A stretch of 51,359 bases of DNA from Saprospiraceae bacterium (lineage in GTDB: Bacteria > Bacteroidota > Bacteroidia > Chitinophagales > Saprospiraceae): positions 1-51,359 of the forward strand of contig JANQLV010000018.1 in the NCBI GenBank assembly GCA_028280415.1, written 5' to 3'. The notes under the pieces were generated by a model. That model worked only from the letters and a program-made list of their open reading frames with translations, searched no databases and was not told the origin of the DNA. Shown here one piece after another: positions 17,099-24,804 of this stretch; the first letter of the stretch is position 1, and each line of letters starts with the position of its first letter. The position numbers were made by a program, and so were the translations under genes.

Positions 17099-18230
17099 CC
17101 CAAGATATCCTTCAATCGAAGATTTGAGAAAAAAAGCCCGGCAAAGAATCCCCAAATTTGCATTCGAATACCTGGACGGAGGTTGCTATTCGGAAGTTAA
17201 TTTACATCGAAATACAGCTGAGATTCGGGAGGTCCAACTAAAGCCTTTTTATCTAAGAGATTATGAAGGAGCAAGTATCAAAACCAGATTATTCGGAAAA
17301 GAATACGATGCACCCTTCGGAATTTCACCCATCGGTTTACAAGATTTGATGTGGCCGGGAGCCTCTGAAATTCTGGCAAAAGCTGCTTTTGAGCATAATA
17401 TTCCCTATATCCTGAGTACAGTGGGTACAGCCAGTATCGAAACCATCGGAGCAATTACGGAAGGCAATGCCTGGTTTCAGCTATATCATCCGAAAGAAGA
17501 TGAATTGCGCGATCAATTGATCCAAAGAGCAGCAGATGCCGGCTATCCAGTTCTTGTGATTTTATCAGATGTCCCGACCTTTGCTTATCGCCCCAAAGAA
17601 ATTAAAAATGGTTTGTCGATCCCTCCGCGTATGACCTTTCGCAATATTATGCAAATACTCGGTAGTCCGCAATGGGCACTGCAAACCCTAATCAAGGGTC
17701 AGCCGGATTTTAAAACCATGAAGCCCTACATTCCCAAAGGACTTAGCTTAAGGCATCTGGGGCTGTTTATGAATAAGATTTTTTCGGGCCGACTCAATGC
17801 GGAAAAGATTAAACCCATCCGGGATATGTGGAAAGGCAAATTGGTATTGAAAGGAGTAGCCAGCGAGGAAGATGTCCGGATAGCGATTGAACTCGGCCTG
17901 GACGGGATCATTGTTTCCAATCACGGAGGTCGGCAGTTAGATGCCGGACAATCTTCGATAAAACCAATGACAGAAATAGCAAAAAAATTCAAAGGTCAGA
18001 TCAGTATCATGATGGATAGCGGAATTCGTTCCGGACCGGATATTGCCTGTACGCTGGCCAGCGGTGCCGAATTTACTTTCCTGGGCAGATCATTCATGTA
18101 TGGAGTAGCAGCTCTGGGAGCAAAAGGCGGTGATCATACGATTGGCATTCTTAAAAATCAATTGCAACAGGTCATGGAACAAATTTGCTGTTCAGGGGTA
18201 CAAGATATCCATCAGCATCTGGTCAGGTAA
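17082..18230 (+). CDS. FMN-dependent alpha-hydroxyacid oxidase/L-lactate dehydrogenase-like
   Basis: A 382-aa TIM-barrel flavoprotein. The family signature near the C-terminus is SNHGGRQLD (His281 as catalytic base, Arg284 for substrate carboxylate), followed by MMDSGIRSGPDI and GAEFTFLGRSFMYG for FMN phosphate. The N-terminal RIPKFAFEYLDGG supplies the active-site Tyr. In Bacteroidota deoxysugar pathways such enzymes are proposed to oxidise the L-lactate formed from L-lactaldehyde. The gene overlaps the kinase by 17 bases (17082-17098), strong evidence of coupling. No isomerase or aldolase gene lies nearby, so the pathway is incomplete here. Confidence 0.88.
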   Translation: MQHSFDPRYPSIEDLRKKARQRIPKFAFEYLDGGCYSEVNLHRNTAEIREVQLKPFYLRDYEGASIKTRLFGKEYDAPFGISPIGLQDLMWPGASEILAKAAFEHNIPYILSTVGTASIETIGAITEGNAWFQLYHPKEDELRDQLIQRAADAGYPVLVILSDVPTFAYRPKEIKNGLSIPPRMTFRNIMQILGSPQWALQTLIKGQPDFKTMKPYIPKGLSLRHLGLFMNKIFSGRLNAEKIKPIRDMWKGKLVLKGVASEEDVRIAIELGLDGIIVSNHGGRQLDAGQSSIKPMTEIAKKFKGQISIMMDSGIRSGPDIACTLASGAEFTFLGRSFMYGVAALGAKGGDHTIGILKNQLQQVMEQICCSGVQDIHQHLVR

Positions 18231-18245
18231 AACAATAGACTTGAA

Positions 18246-18268
18246 TAACTGAAAATAAGAATCAGTTA
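18246..18268. terminator. Weak bidirectional hairpin between convergent genes
   Basis: TAACTGA/TCAGTTA arms with a 9-base loop lie in the 90-base spacer between the oxidase and the symporter. There is no T-run on either strand, so a role in termination is uncertain. Confidence 0.3.
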
Positions 18269-18320
18269 CAATAAAGATAAAGACATGCATGCCTAAGCAA
18301 CAATTAGCCCAGTCAGGCAA

Positions 18321-19973
18321 TCAGGCAAAGTACCAGTAGATGCCAATCACAATAACAATTATAGCCATACCGAAGGGCATCAAATACTTATAGGGCTCGA
18401 TATTGACTTGCTTGGTATAAGGGAGTACAAAATCCGTTTCTCTCGGTTTTATCTTTCCGATGATTAGCATGATGATTACATTGAAAACAAACAGAATTGC
18501 CATGACGTGCAAGAAGTGCGGATAGGCCAGTTTCTCTACATCTGCCAGGGTCGCCTCATCGCTAATCCCACTTGCCTTAGCCGCCTCAACAGCTTTATTC
18601 ACAAAATGGGGTTTGAGTACAAATTGGCTAATAGTATAAAGAAACATTCCAGATAAAAGGCCTATGTTTGCAGCCAGAGCCGGAACTCGCTTCGTTAAGT
18701 ATCCCACAATAATAATGGTTAGAATAGGAATACTATAACATCCGTTGACTTCCTGTAAATAACCAAAAAGACCATCCGGTGCATTAGCAATTAGAGGTGC
18801 AATAAACATAGAAAGCAGGGCCAGTACAATACCGAATATTTTACCCTTTCGGACTACCTGCCGGTCCGTCGCATCGGGATTGATAAATGCTTTGTAAATA
18901 TCCAAACCAAAAAGCGTTACGGAGCTATTCAATGCACTATTAAAAGAACTAAGAATTGCACCAAAAAGTACTGCTGCAAAAAAACCGAGCAATCCAACCG
19001 GTAATACTTTATTCACTAGTTTCGGATAAGCCTCATCAGCATCAATCAAGGTATCACCAAAAATATAGAAAGCAATAATTCCGGGTAAAACAACAATGAT
19101 AGGGCCAAGGATTTTGAAGAATGCCGCTAATAATAATCCCTTTTGCCCTTCTTGCAAATTTTTAGCCCCCAGGGCCCTTTGTATGATCGCCTGGTTCGTT
19201 CCCCAGTAAAACAATTGTACTAACATCATTCCGGTAAAGATAGTGGCAAAGGGAACGGAGTTGGTTTTATCTCCAATTGAGTTGAATTTCTCCGGAACCT
19301 TTTCCATCAATAAGGCCACCCCCTCCCCTACATTACCATCGCCAATATACATCAGGCCAAAAACCGGAATAAACAAACCACCAATCAATAAGCCAATTGC
19401 ATTAATCGAATCCGATACGGCAACCGCTTTGAGTCCTCCAAAAACTGCATAGATCGATCCGACGATCCCAATGCCCCAAACACATAGCCACAGACATTGG
19501 GTCTTGTTCATTCCCAATAGTCCAGGCAAATCAAACATCGTCACGATTGCCAAAGCTCCGGAATAAAGTACAATCGGTAATAATACCACTACATAGCCGG
19601 ATAAAAATAATCCCGAAGTCAGACCTTTTGTATATTTATTAAATCGCACTTCGAGGAACTGTGGAACGGTGGAGATGCCACCTTTCAAGTACCTGGGCAA
19701 TAATAGGATAGCCGTTACTACCATCGCAATCGCTGCAAGCGTTTCCCAGGCCATGACCAGTATGCCTTCAGAATATGCCTGTCCATTGAGACCTACGATT
19801 TGTTCCGTAGAAAGGTTTGTTAAGAGCAGGGAACCGGCAATTACACCAGCGGTAAGACTTCTTCCTCCCAGGAAGTAACCATCGGATTCGTTTTCGTTTG
19901 TTCCTAATGTAGCCCAATACGATATGGCTGCCACAAGTAATGTGAAACCTAAAAAGCTCACTATTGCGATCAT
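18321..19973 (-). CDS. Solute:sodium symporter (SSS) family transporter
   Basis: A 550-aa membrane protein with about 13-14 hydrophobic spans. The SSS family is recognised from YFLGGRSLTAGVIAGSLLLT, the LNGQAYSEG segment, FGGLKAVAVSD, and the SSFNSALNSSVTLFGLDIYK stretch with the sodium-site serines. Overall it resembles the YidK/SglT-type sugar symporters. Its convergent position next to the FGGY kinase and hydroxyacid oxidase suggests it imports the sugar they process; this is inference. The 5' leader has a 15-bp perfect inverted repeat. The stop codon lies within a tandem TCAGGCAA duplication (18313-18328). Confidence 0.88.
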   Translation of the reverse strand: MIAIVSFLGFTLLVAAISYWATLGTNENESDGYFLGGRSLTAGVIAGSLLLTNLSTEQIVGLNGQAYSEGILVMAWETLAAIAMVVTAILLLPRYLKGGISTVPQFLEVRFNKYTKGLTSGLFLSGYVVVLLPIVLYSGALAIVTMFDLPGLLGMNKTQCLWLCVWGIGIVGSIYAVFGGLKAVAVSDSINAIGLLIGGLFIPVFGLMYIGDGNVGEGVALLMEKVPEKFNSIGDKTNSVPFATIFTGMMLVQLFYWGTNQAIIQRALGAKNLQEGQKGLLLAAFFKILGPIIVVLPGIIAFYIFGDTLIDADEAYPKLVNKVLPVGLLGFFAAVLFGAILSSFNSALNSSVTLFGLDIYKAFINPDATDRQVVRKGKIFGIVLALLSMFIAPLIANAPDGLFGYLQEVNGCYSIPILTIIIVGYLTKRVPALAANIGLLSGMFLYTISQFVLKPHFVNKAVEAAKASGISDEATLADVEKLAYPHFLHVMAILFVFNVIIMLIIGKIKPRETDFVLPYTKQVNIEPYKYLMPFGMAIIVIVIGIYWYFA

Positions 19974-20476
19974 CTGCTAGTTGGTTTTCGTTTTGAATGA
20001 ATTAGCTTGTACCATTTTGAAGTGGTTTAAAAACGGATTGATGACAGGTCCGCAAGCTCCATTTTTAAACCACTTCCATGTATTCTACAATACATTTTTG
20101 ACTTTGAGGACAGAAAAATAGTTTTTTATTTCAATAATTCTAAATAACGGAGCAGGATTGATGGAAAAATAGTGCAGCTATGAAATTTCCGTCAATGTTT
20201 TACTACTTAACAGACAGGCAGACAGTGAATTGATGCTTAGAAAGATTCCGGGTATAAAAATATGGAATGCTCCGCTGGCAATAGCCGAAGGAGCTTTTAA
20301 AAAACATATTGCTTCAGATTTCCCTTTTGGATATCAAAGGAAAAGAAGCAATATGTATAAATGATTTTTCAGAAAGGTAGTATAATAATTTTTGGTAAAA
20401 TGGCAGGGATGAGCTTACAGGATACAGTAATGCCGAAGAATATGCTCCTGTCGTAAATTATTCAATGATCGAAGCC
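19974..20476. other. 503-base spacer: inverted repeat plus a possible gene remnant
   Basis: The left part holds the symporter leader and its inverted repeat. From about 20180 to 20478 short plus-strand open segments appear protein-like but are broken by stops and frame changes (see the pseudogene entry). No intact gene was found. Confidence 0.5.
20019..20076. promoter_or_regulatory. 15-bp perfect inverted repeat upstream of the symporter
   Basis: GAAGTGGTTTAAAAA (20019-20033) and TTTTTAAACCACTTC (20062-20076) are perfect inverse complements with a 28-base spacer. They sit 46-103 bases before the symporter ATG (19973). This could be a pair of operator half-sites or a long leader hairpin. A second short hairpin, ATGTATT/AATACAT with TTTT after it, follows at 20078-20099. 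Confidence 0.6.
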
Positions 20477-20478
20477 TC
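20180..20478 (+). pseudogene. Possible decayed coding remnant, unidentified
   Basis: Three plus-strand segments in different frames look coding: MKFPSMFYYLTDRQ from 20180; DSELMLRKIPGIKIWN onward, ending at a TGA near 20361; and a segment ending GYSNAEEYAPVVNYSMIEAS before the 20476-area stop. They could be parts of one frameshifted gene. I do not recognise the family and chance is not excluded. Confidence 0.25.
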
Positions 20479-21514
20479 ACATTGAGGATTCCATCTGGGC
20501 AGGCAATTGAATTTGATGTATATTTTTATAAAAATCATTCAGGTATTTAACAAGCTCTCTTCTATCTTCCCGACTGAGGTTTTTACAAGATTTGATTACT
20601 CTGAAAATATCCTCTTTCTCCATAAAGAATAATTCAACGGTATTCTGCATATCCTCCAGATGTTCCGGTAAGCCAAGATATAAACGATCTTTAATTGATT
20701 TGACATTGAAATCAGGATTCAGGGTTGCATAATTTGCACTGACCAATCCGGAAAAATCAAAATCGTAAGGAACGGGATAAAGAACATTATCTACATCTAT
20801 CATTTTGACATTGTGTACCCTCTTGCAAATATCCCAATCCAGATTCCCAATCATATATTGAAACAATGCTGTTGTTTTGAACTGTTTTTCATCTACCGCT
20901 TCTTTGGCAATACCAAATTTTTGTTCAGATTTTTCCGCGCCTAACCTCGCTCTCATTTCAGCAGTATCTTCAATGATAAAACCCCATTGCTTTTCTATCC
21001 GACCAGAATTTTTATCCTTATAATTTATTTTTAGAAACTGTACCCTAAAGCTGTAATCCGTCAGTTCATTGTAAATTTTATAAGCCAGATATTCTTTCAT
21101 TAACAAAGCTTTGGCTTTCCGATCATCTTCGATACACTCCGTAACCAGCTTAAAATCATCAAAATGTGCTAAACCCGCTTGCAAAAGGTCATCCTTTTTA
21201 AAACTTAGCTTTAAAGGTGGCATTTCCACACAGCGAACTCTTCTGTATCTGCCCCGCATTTTCACCTTGGTTTTCCACACTTGTAAGTTCCCGCTTTTGT
21301 CCTTAAACGTGAATTCTCCTTTAAAAGATTTTTTATTTCTTCGGTCACGAAGTAAAGAATCCAGATCGAATTCCAAAGTCACTTCCTGAATTTCCTGATA
21401 ATTTACTAATCCGAAAATGCTCTGGGGCTCCGTCGATACCGGTTTTTGCGCTACTTCTGCCCGGATACTCAAGGTACAAAGTGTGAATACAATTAATAAT
21501 ACTAAACTTCGCAT
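20477..21514 (-). CDS. Secreted CotH-kinase-fold-like protein
   Basis: A 345-aa protein with a signal peptide (RSLVLLIVFTLCTLSIRA). The core has KVKMRGRYRRVRCVEMPPLK, then DFKLVTECIEDDRKAKALLM, LAYKIYNELTDYSFRVQFL, GFIIEDTAEM, ALFQYMIGNLDWDI and YPVPYDFDFSGLV. This order is that of a Bacteroidota family distantly related to CotH, a spore-coat-type protein kinase fold: the GNLDWD block stands where the catalytic D-x-x-x-x-N lies and DFDFSG where the metal-binding D would be. Whether it phosphorylates anything is unknown. It is a single gene, minus strand, after the AraC gene. Confidence 0.65.
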   Translation of the reverse strand: MRSLVLLIVFTLCTLSIRAEVAQKPVSTEPQSIFGLVNYQEIQEVTLEFDLDSLLRDRRNKKSFKGEFTFKDKSGNLQVWKTKVKMRGRYRRVRCVEMPPLKLSFKKDDLLQAGLAHFDDFKLVTECIEDDRKAKALLMKEYLAYKIYNELTDYSFRVQFLKINYKDKNSGRIEKQWGFIIEDTAEMRARLGAEKSEQKFGIAKEAVDEKQFKTTALFQYMIGNLDWDICKRVHNVKMIDVDNVLYPVPYDFDFSGLVSANYATLNPDFNVKSIKDRLYLGLPEHLEDMQNTVELFFMEKEDIFRVIKSCKNLSREDRRELVKYLNDFYKNIHQIQLPAQMESSM

Positions 21515-21817
21515 TATCCTGGATTTTGTTTATAATTCAATGCTTATGCCACAAAAATGCAACGCTTATCAACTCCATAAAAGGTGAAAAAAAGGCAATG
21601 AATGGTAAAAATGGGACAGTAAAATTTTATTAAAAATTAACATTTAACAGGAACTATATCTCCATACAATAGTTTCTTTTGTTTTAACAATTTTAACTTG
21701 GTGCTTGTTGTTCAATATGACTTATTTAAAGAGGATAAATTTGGAAAAAGAAAGTTAATTATATAGTTATAACTAAACTTCTACAGGAGTAGCAAATGAA
21801 GAATTAAATTCGCTTAA
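21515..21817. other. 303-base spacer with a 12-bp palindrome
   Basis: AT-rich spacer between the AraC gene end and the CotH-like gene start. It contains TAGTTATAACTA (21764-21775), a perfect palindrome with further AAGTT/AACTT arms around it. No gene and no clear TAnnTTTG box on the minus strand were seen. Confidence 0.5.
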
Positions 21818-22708
21818 TCAGAGAAAATAGCCCTTCCGAAATTCACTAGGTGTAATTCCCGTATCTTTTTTAAAATATTTAATAAAATTAGTAGGATCTT
21901 CGAAGCCGGTTTGGTAGGCAATTTCTTTAATACTATAAGAAGTATTCATAAGCAAACGTTTCATTTCAATGATCAATTGATCATTGATAAAAGCTTTAGT
22001 GGTCTGATTGACAATATGCTGTGTGGCGCGATTGAGTTTTTTAGTAGATACATTTAATTCACCGGCATAGAACTGTACCTGACGATTTTTGAGCAAATGC
22101 TTGTTCAATAATCTTTGAAACTTTATAAAGGTTTCATGATAGACTGATTTTTCTTCCCAGTCCCGGTTCTTCCTGCGAATGCGCTCGGCCAGGAGCAAAA
22201 AGATTTTCAATGCAGACTGGATAAGCTCTTTTGTAAGATGATCGTCGGGAGCATGGTATTCATGCCTTATTCGGGCCAGCAAATTTTCGAAAACCGGAAA
22301 TTCTTCTTCACTCAATTGAAGCACCGGCGGAAAAAGATGATAATTATAAAGACTGAGCCGGTGCATCAAACTGGAGCCCAGGCTGCTTTGCTCCAGAAAG
22401 TTCTCCGTAAACACCATAAAACAGGCATTCCTGTTCAGATTTTTTTCAAAAGCATGTACCTGCTCCCGGGAAATGAAAATGATACTGCCTTTTTGGTATT
22501 TGTATTTTTTAAAGTCGATGTAATGATATCCTTCTCCGTCAATAATAAAAAGCAAGGAATAGAATCGTATTCGATGTGGGCGAAAAGGATTATGCTTCAA
22601 AGGGCTATTGTCTCCCAATACTTCCCAATTAGAAACGATTTCAAATTCGAGGTCTTTGTTGTGTACATTCCTGAATTTAATTTCCGGAATATGTTCTTCG
22701 AAAGACAT
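21818..22708 (-). CDS. AraC family transcriptional regulator
   Basis: A 296-aa protein. The N-terminal cupin-like domain includes HRIRFYSLLFIIDGEGYHY and KGSIIFISREQVHAFEKN, a typical AraC sensing barrel. The C-terminal HTH pair starts near residue 195; the second unit reads SIKEIAYQTGFEDPTNFIKY and FKKDTGITPSEFRKGY. The ligand and targets are unknown. It stands alone, between the CotH-like gene and the OmpA-like gene on the same strand, each separated by 200-300 bases. Confidence 0.9.
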   Translation of the reverse strand: MSFEEHIPEIKFRNVHNKDLEFEIVSNWEVLGDNSPLKHNPFRPHRIRFYSLLFIIDGEGYHYIDFKKYKYQKGSIIFISREQVHAFEKNLNRNACFMVFTENFLEQSSLGSSLMHRLSLYNYHLFPPVLQLSEEEFPVFENLLARIRHEYHAPDDHLTKELIQSALKIFLLLAERIRRKNRDWEEKSVYHETFIKFQRLLNKHLLKNRQVQFYAGELNVSTKKLNRATQHIVNQTTKAFINDQLIIEMKRLLMNTSYSIKEIAYQTGFEDPTNFIKYFKKDTGITPSEFRKGYFL

Positions 22709-22907
22709 GTTGTTTTGAGATTTGATGATTACCGACTAAGTAAAACTAAGCATAATATGCTTATCCTGTTTTAAAACTTAGTATTAAAAATGTTGGCAAA
22801 AGCTTTTCGTCCTTTTTACACGGGGTATAAATTCGAAACCTGATAAACGCATTAACACGCCCTATTTCGATTTTTAAAATTGATCCGGCTAAAATTATAT
22901 CATTCAG

Positions 22908-23816
22908 CTATTCTTCCAACAGAATTATTTCCACCCTTCTGTTCTTTGCTCTTCCCTCGGCGGTATCATTGGAAGCAATTGGCTTTGTATTTCCAAGGCC
23001 ACGCGTACTCAGTCGATTGGAATTGATCCCGGCATTTCTGACGATATAGGCCCTTACATTCTGGGCCCAGTTTTGGGAAAGTTGTAAATTATCCTCAGCA
23101 GTTCCCTGATTATCGGTATAGCCGTTCACAGCAAGTCCGGTATTGGGAACATGATCGAGATAGAAAGAAAGATCAGCGAAATCCTGACGCTGTTGAGTAG
23201 TGAGATCAATGCGATCGGAACCTTTTGCAAAATGCAAAATGACAGCTTGGTCCAAAAGCCTGGCTTTAATCCGGGCAAGACGGCTGGCATTATTATTCGT
23301 ATCGGTAAACGAAAATCTCAAGCCATTGCTCAAAGTATCCTTGATAAAGCAAGTTGCTCCATCATTAATTCCCTGCACCTCAATTTGATTCGCCGGCGCA
23401 GTAAAACCAGTTAATATATTTTTGATCATCTTTGCCCTGGCCATTCCCAGATTGGGCAAAATACCTGTATAATTTTCATCCTCAGCGTATCTGCCGGTAA
23501 TCAGAAGAAATCGATCCCCATTTTTTGCAACATAACGTGCCGTTTCTTTTAAAGCATTTTCAGTACGAGCCGATATGGAAAGATTTTTAAATTCGGAATG
23601 TAGAAATCGTACATTCTGGTCAGATTCGCTGGAAAAATTTGCGCCATCGCTTATCTGGAGGGGAGCATGACATTGATCATCTGCACCTGCAAGGGATGTA
23701 TCAGATATAGTTGTCTTGGTATTACCTGAATCCAAACCAAGGTATGTTTTATAAAACCACCAGGCAAGAATCCCCAATAAGACCAATAAAAGTCCATAGA
23801 GTAAAAGCTTCTTCAT
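22908..23816 (-). CDS. OmpA-family protein with tandem OmpA-like domains and an N-terminal anchor
   Basis: A 302-aa protein with one N-terminal transmembrane helix (LLLYGLLLVLLGILAWWFY). The C-terminal OmpA peptidoglycan-binding domain is clear: ILHFAKGSDRIDLTTQQ, LAVNGYTDNQGTAEDN, LSQNWAQNVRAYIV, STRGLGNTKPIASND, AKNRRVEIILLEE; the usual NRRVE is intact. An upstream region (ALKETARYVAKNGDRFLLIT, LPNLGMARAKMIKNILTG, NQIEVQG) has the same order of elements and looks like a diverged second OmpA domain. It probably links the inner membrane to peptidoglycan. Confidence 0.82.
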   Translation of the reverse strand: MKKLLLYGLLLVLLGILAWWFYKTYLGLDSGNTKTTISDTSLAGADDQCHAPLQISDGANFSSESDQNVRFLHSEFKNLSISARTENALKETARYVAKNGDRFLLITGRYAEDENYTGILPNLGMARAKMIKNILTGFTAPANQIEVQGINDGATCFIKDTLSNGLRFSFTDTNNNASRLARIKARLLDQAVILHFAKGSDRIDLTTQQRQDFADLSFYLDHVPNTGLAVNGYTDNQGTAEDNLQLSQNWAQNVRAYIVRNAGINSNRLSTRGLGNTKPIASNDTAEGRAKNRRVEIILLEE

Positions 23817-24118
23817 AGCTATATTTTGAAAATAAAAAATCCATCAATAAGTCAAAAATAGATTGATGACTGTCTTGTAAAGTTGAAAGCTTAAGATAAA
23901 AAAACTAAAAGGGGCAAGGAAATATCAGAAGCAAATATTTCATTAAAAAAGAGGTATCCAATTAGGGTGGAAAGGAAATTGTATTGATGTATGCGGGGTT
24001 AGAGACCAAACAGGATGGTAGGTTCTTTCAACCAGAGGTACTTGAAAACTTGTTAAAAAAACTCACCATCCATGATTCCAATATTTGAGGTTATGTTGTA
24101 ATTTACCTACCTATAAAC
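23817..24118. other. 302-base spacer between the OmpA-like and lectin genes
   Basis: Apart from the OmpA promoter and inverted repeat at 23842-23868, I see no gene, terminator or repeat in this AT-rich stretch. Confidence 0.5.
23842..23868 (-). promoter_or_regulatory. Promoter -7 box inside an inverted repeat, OmpA-like gene
   Basis: On the minus strand TATTTTTG (23860-23853) matches TAnnTTTG perfectly and lies 37 bases before the ATG. It is centred in CATCAAT (23842-23848) / ATTGATG (23862-23868), perfect arms with a 13-base spacer. A repressor bound there would cover the -7 box. Confidence 0.45.
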
Positions 24119-24463
24119 TTAGAACGAGTACTTAATTTCAACGACACTCATTTCTCCCTCAACGATCGTATTCCATTGACCCGTAAATTCTGCACCATAA
24201 GAAGCAGCAATAGCAGGACCTATAGCTTGAGCTTCATCATTGCTCCAAAGTGGCCCGGCGATTACATTCGTTTTGTATTCATTTTTTCCGCCATTAGCAA
24301 CGTGTAATTCAACTTCGACAACGCTCATTTTTCCTTCAACTACTGTATTCCAGTTTCCGGTCCATTTGCCCTGATGCGCAGCAGCAATTTTAGGCGCTTT
24401 TACCTTAGCATCTTCATTGTCCCAAATTGGACCTGCGGGGATGTTTACTTTAAATGTTGACAT
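24119..24463 (-). CDS. mvl: MVL-type mannan-binding lectin (two-repeat)
   Basis: A 114-aa protein made of two homologous units, residues 4-53 and 63-113. Each has GP(I/L)WxNxxA, then P(K/A)IAA, then (W/F)TGxWNT(V/I)VEG(K/E)MSVVE. This is the arrangement and nearly the sequence of MVL, the oligomannose-binding lectin of the cyanobacterium Microcystis viridis (113 aa); MVL recognises the Man-beta-GlcNAc core and a glycosidase activity has been reported for it. There is no signal peptide, as in MVL, so the protein is cytoplasmic or released by an unknown route. The biological role is unknown. The gene stands alone on the minus strand. Confidence 0.9.
   Translation of the reverse strand: MSTFKVNIPAGPIWDNEDAKVKAPKIAAAHQGKWTGNWNTVVEGKMSVVEVELHVANGGKNEYKTNVIAGPLWSNDEAQAIGPAIAASYGAEFTGQWNTIVEGEMSVVEIKYSF
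24134..24353 (-). repeat. Internal gene duplication in the lectin (two DNA copies)
   Basis: The segments coding for WNT(V/I)VEGxMSVVE are visible as a direct DNA repeat around 24134-24172 and 24317-24353, about 180 bases apart. They differ at many third positions, so the duplication is old. Confidence 0.6.
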
Positions 24464-24496
24464 TTTTTAGGGGTTTAATTTTGCCTACTCTTTAAA

Positions 24497-24544
24497 AAAT
24501 GGTTTTTCGGCGAACACCATTTCAAAATATCCGGATGAATATTT
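24497..24544 (-). promoter_or_regulatory. Two inverted repeats in the lectin leader
   Basis: AAATGGT (24497-24503) and ACCATTT (24516-24522) form a stem, with an inner TTCG/CGAA pairing in the loop. AAATAT (24525-24530) and ATATTT (24539-24544) flank an ATCCGGAT palindrome. Both lie between the candidate promoter and the lectin ATG, so they would be in the mRNA leader. Confidence 0.5.
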
Positions 24545-24561
24545 CGATTTTTAGTACGATC

Positions 24562-24569
24562 CAAAATTA
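24562..24569 (-). promoter_or_regulatory. Candidate -7 box TAATTTTG for the lectin gene
   Basis: A perfect TAnnTTTG match on the minus strand, 99 bases before the lectin ATG. No TTG is seen at the expected -33 distance, which could mean that an activator is needed. Confidence 0.4.
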
Positions 24570-24804
24570 GATATTTTCACTGCCGCATAACAGCGTAAAT
24601 TTACCCGATTCCTAAAAACACGTAGAAACACCTATATGGTAGGTAGTTCTGGCTTATCAAGCTCTAGTTGAAATAATGGGCTCAGGCAAACAGAGAGGAG
24701 GACCTGTTCATTGCACGAAAATCAAGAACCAGGCTAGTTCTACGAAAGAAACGGAAAAATGGATAATCCTGGCCCGCCAATTATTTAAAGAAGAAAAAGA
24801 ATGA

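Larger units (their letters stand above)
24464..24804. other. 341-base spacer between the lectin and the response regulator
   Basis: Its left part is the lectin leader and promoter. The right part (about 24600-24804) has no clear gene; a 42-codon plus-strand frame at 24676-24804 lacks a ribosome site and was not accepted. Confidence 0.5.

Noticed and set aside
24676-24804. 42-codon plus-strand frame ending one base before the LytTR regulator's 3' end
   Set aside because: No ribosome site or promoter, antisense position and no recognised motif; could be chance in a spacer.
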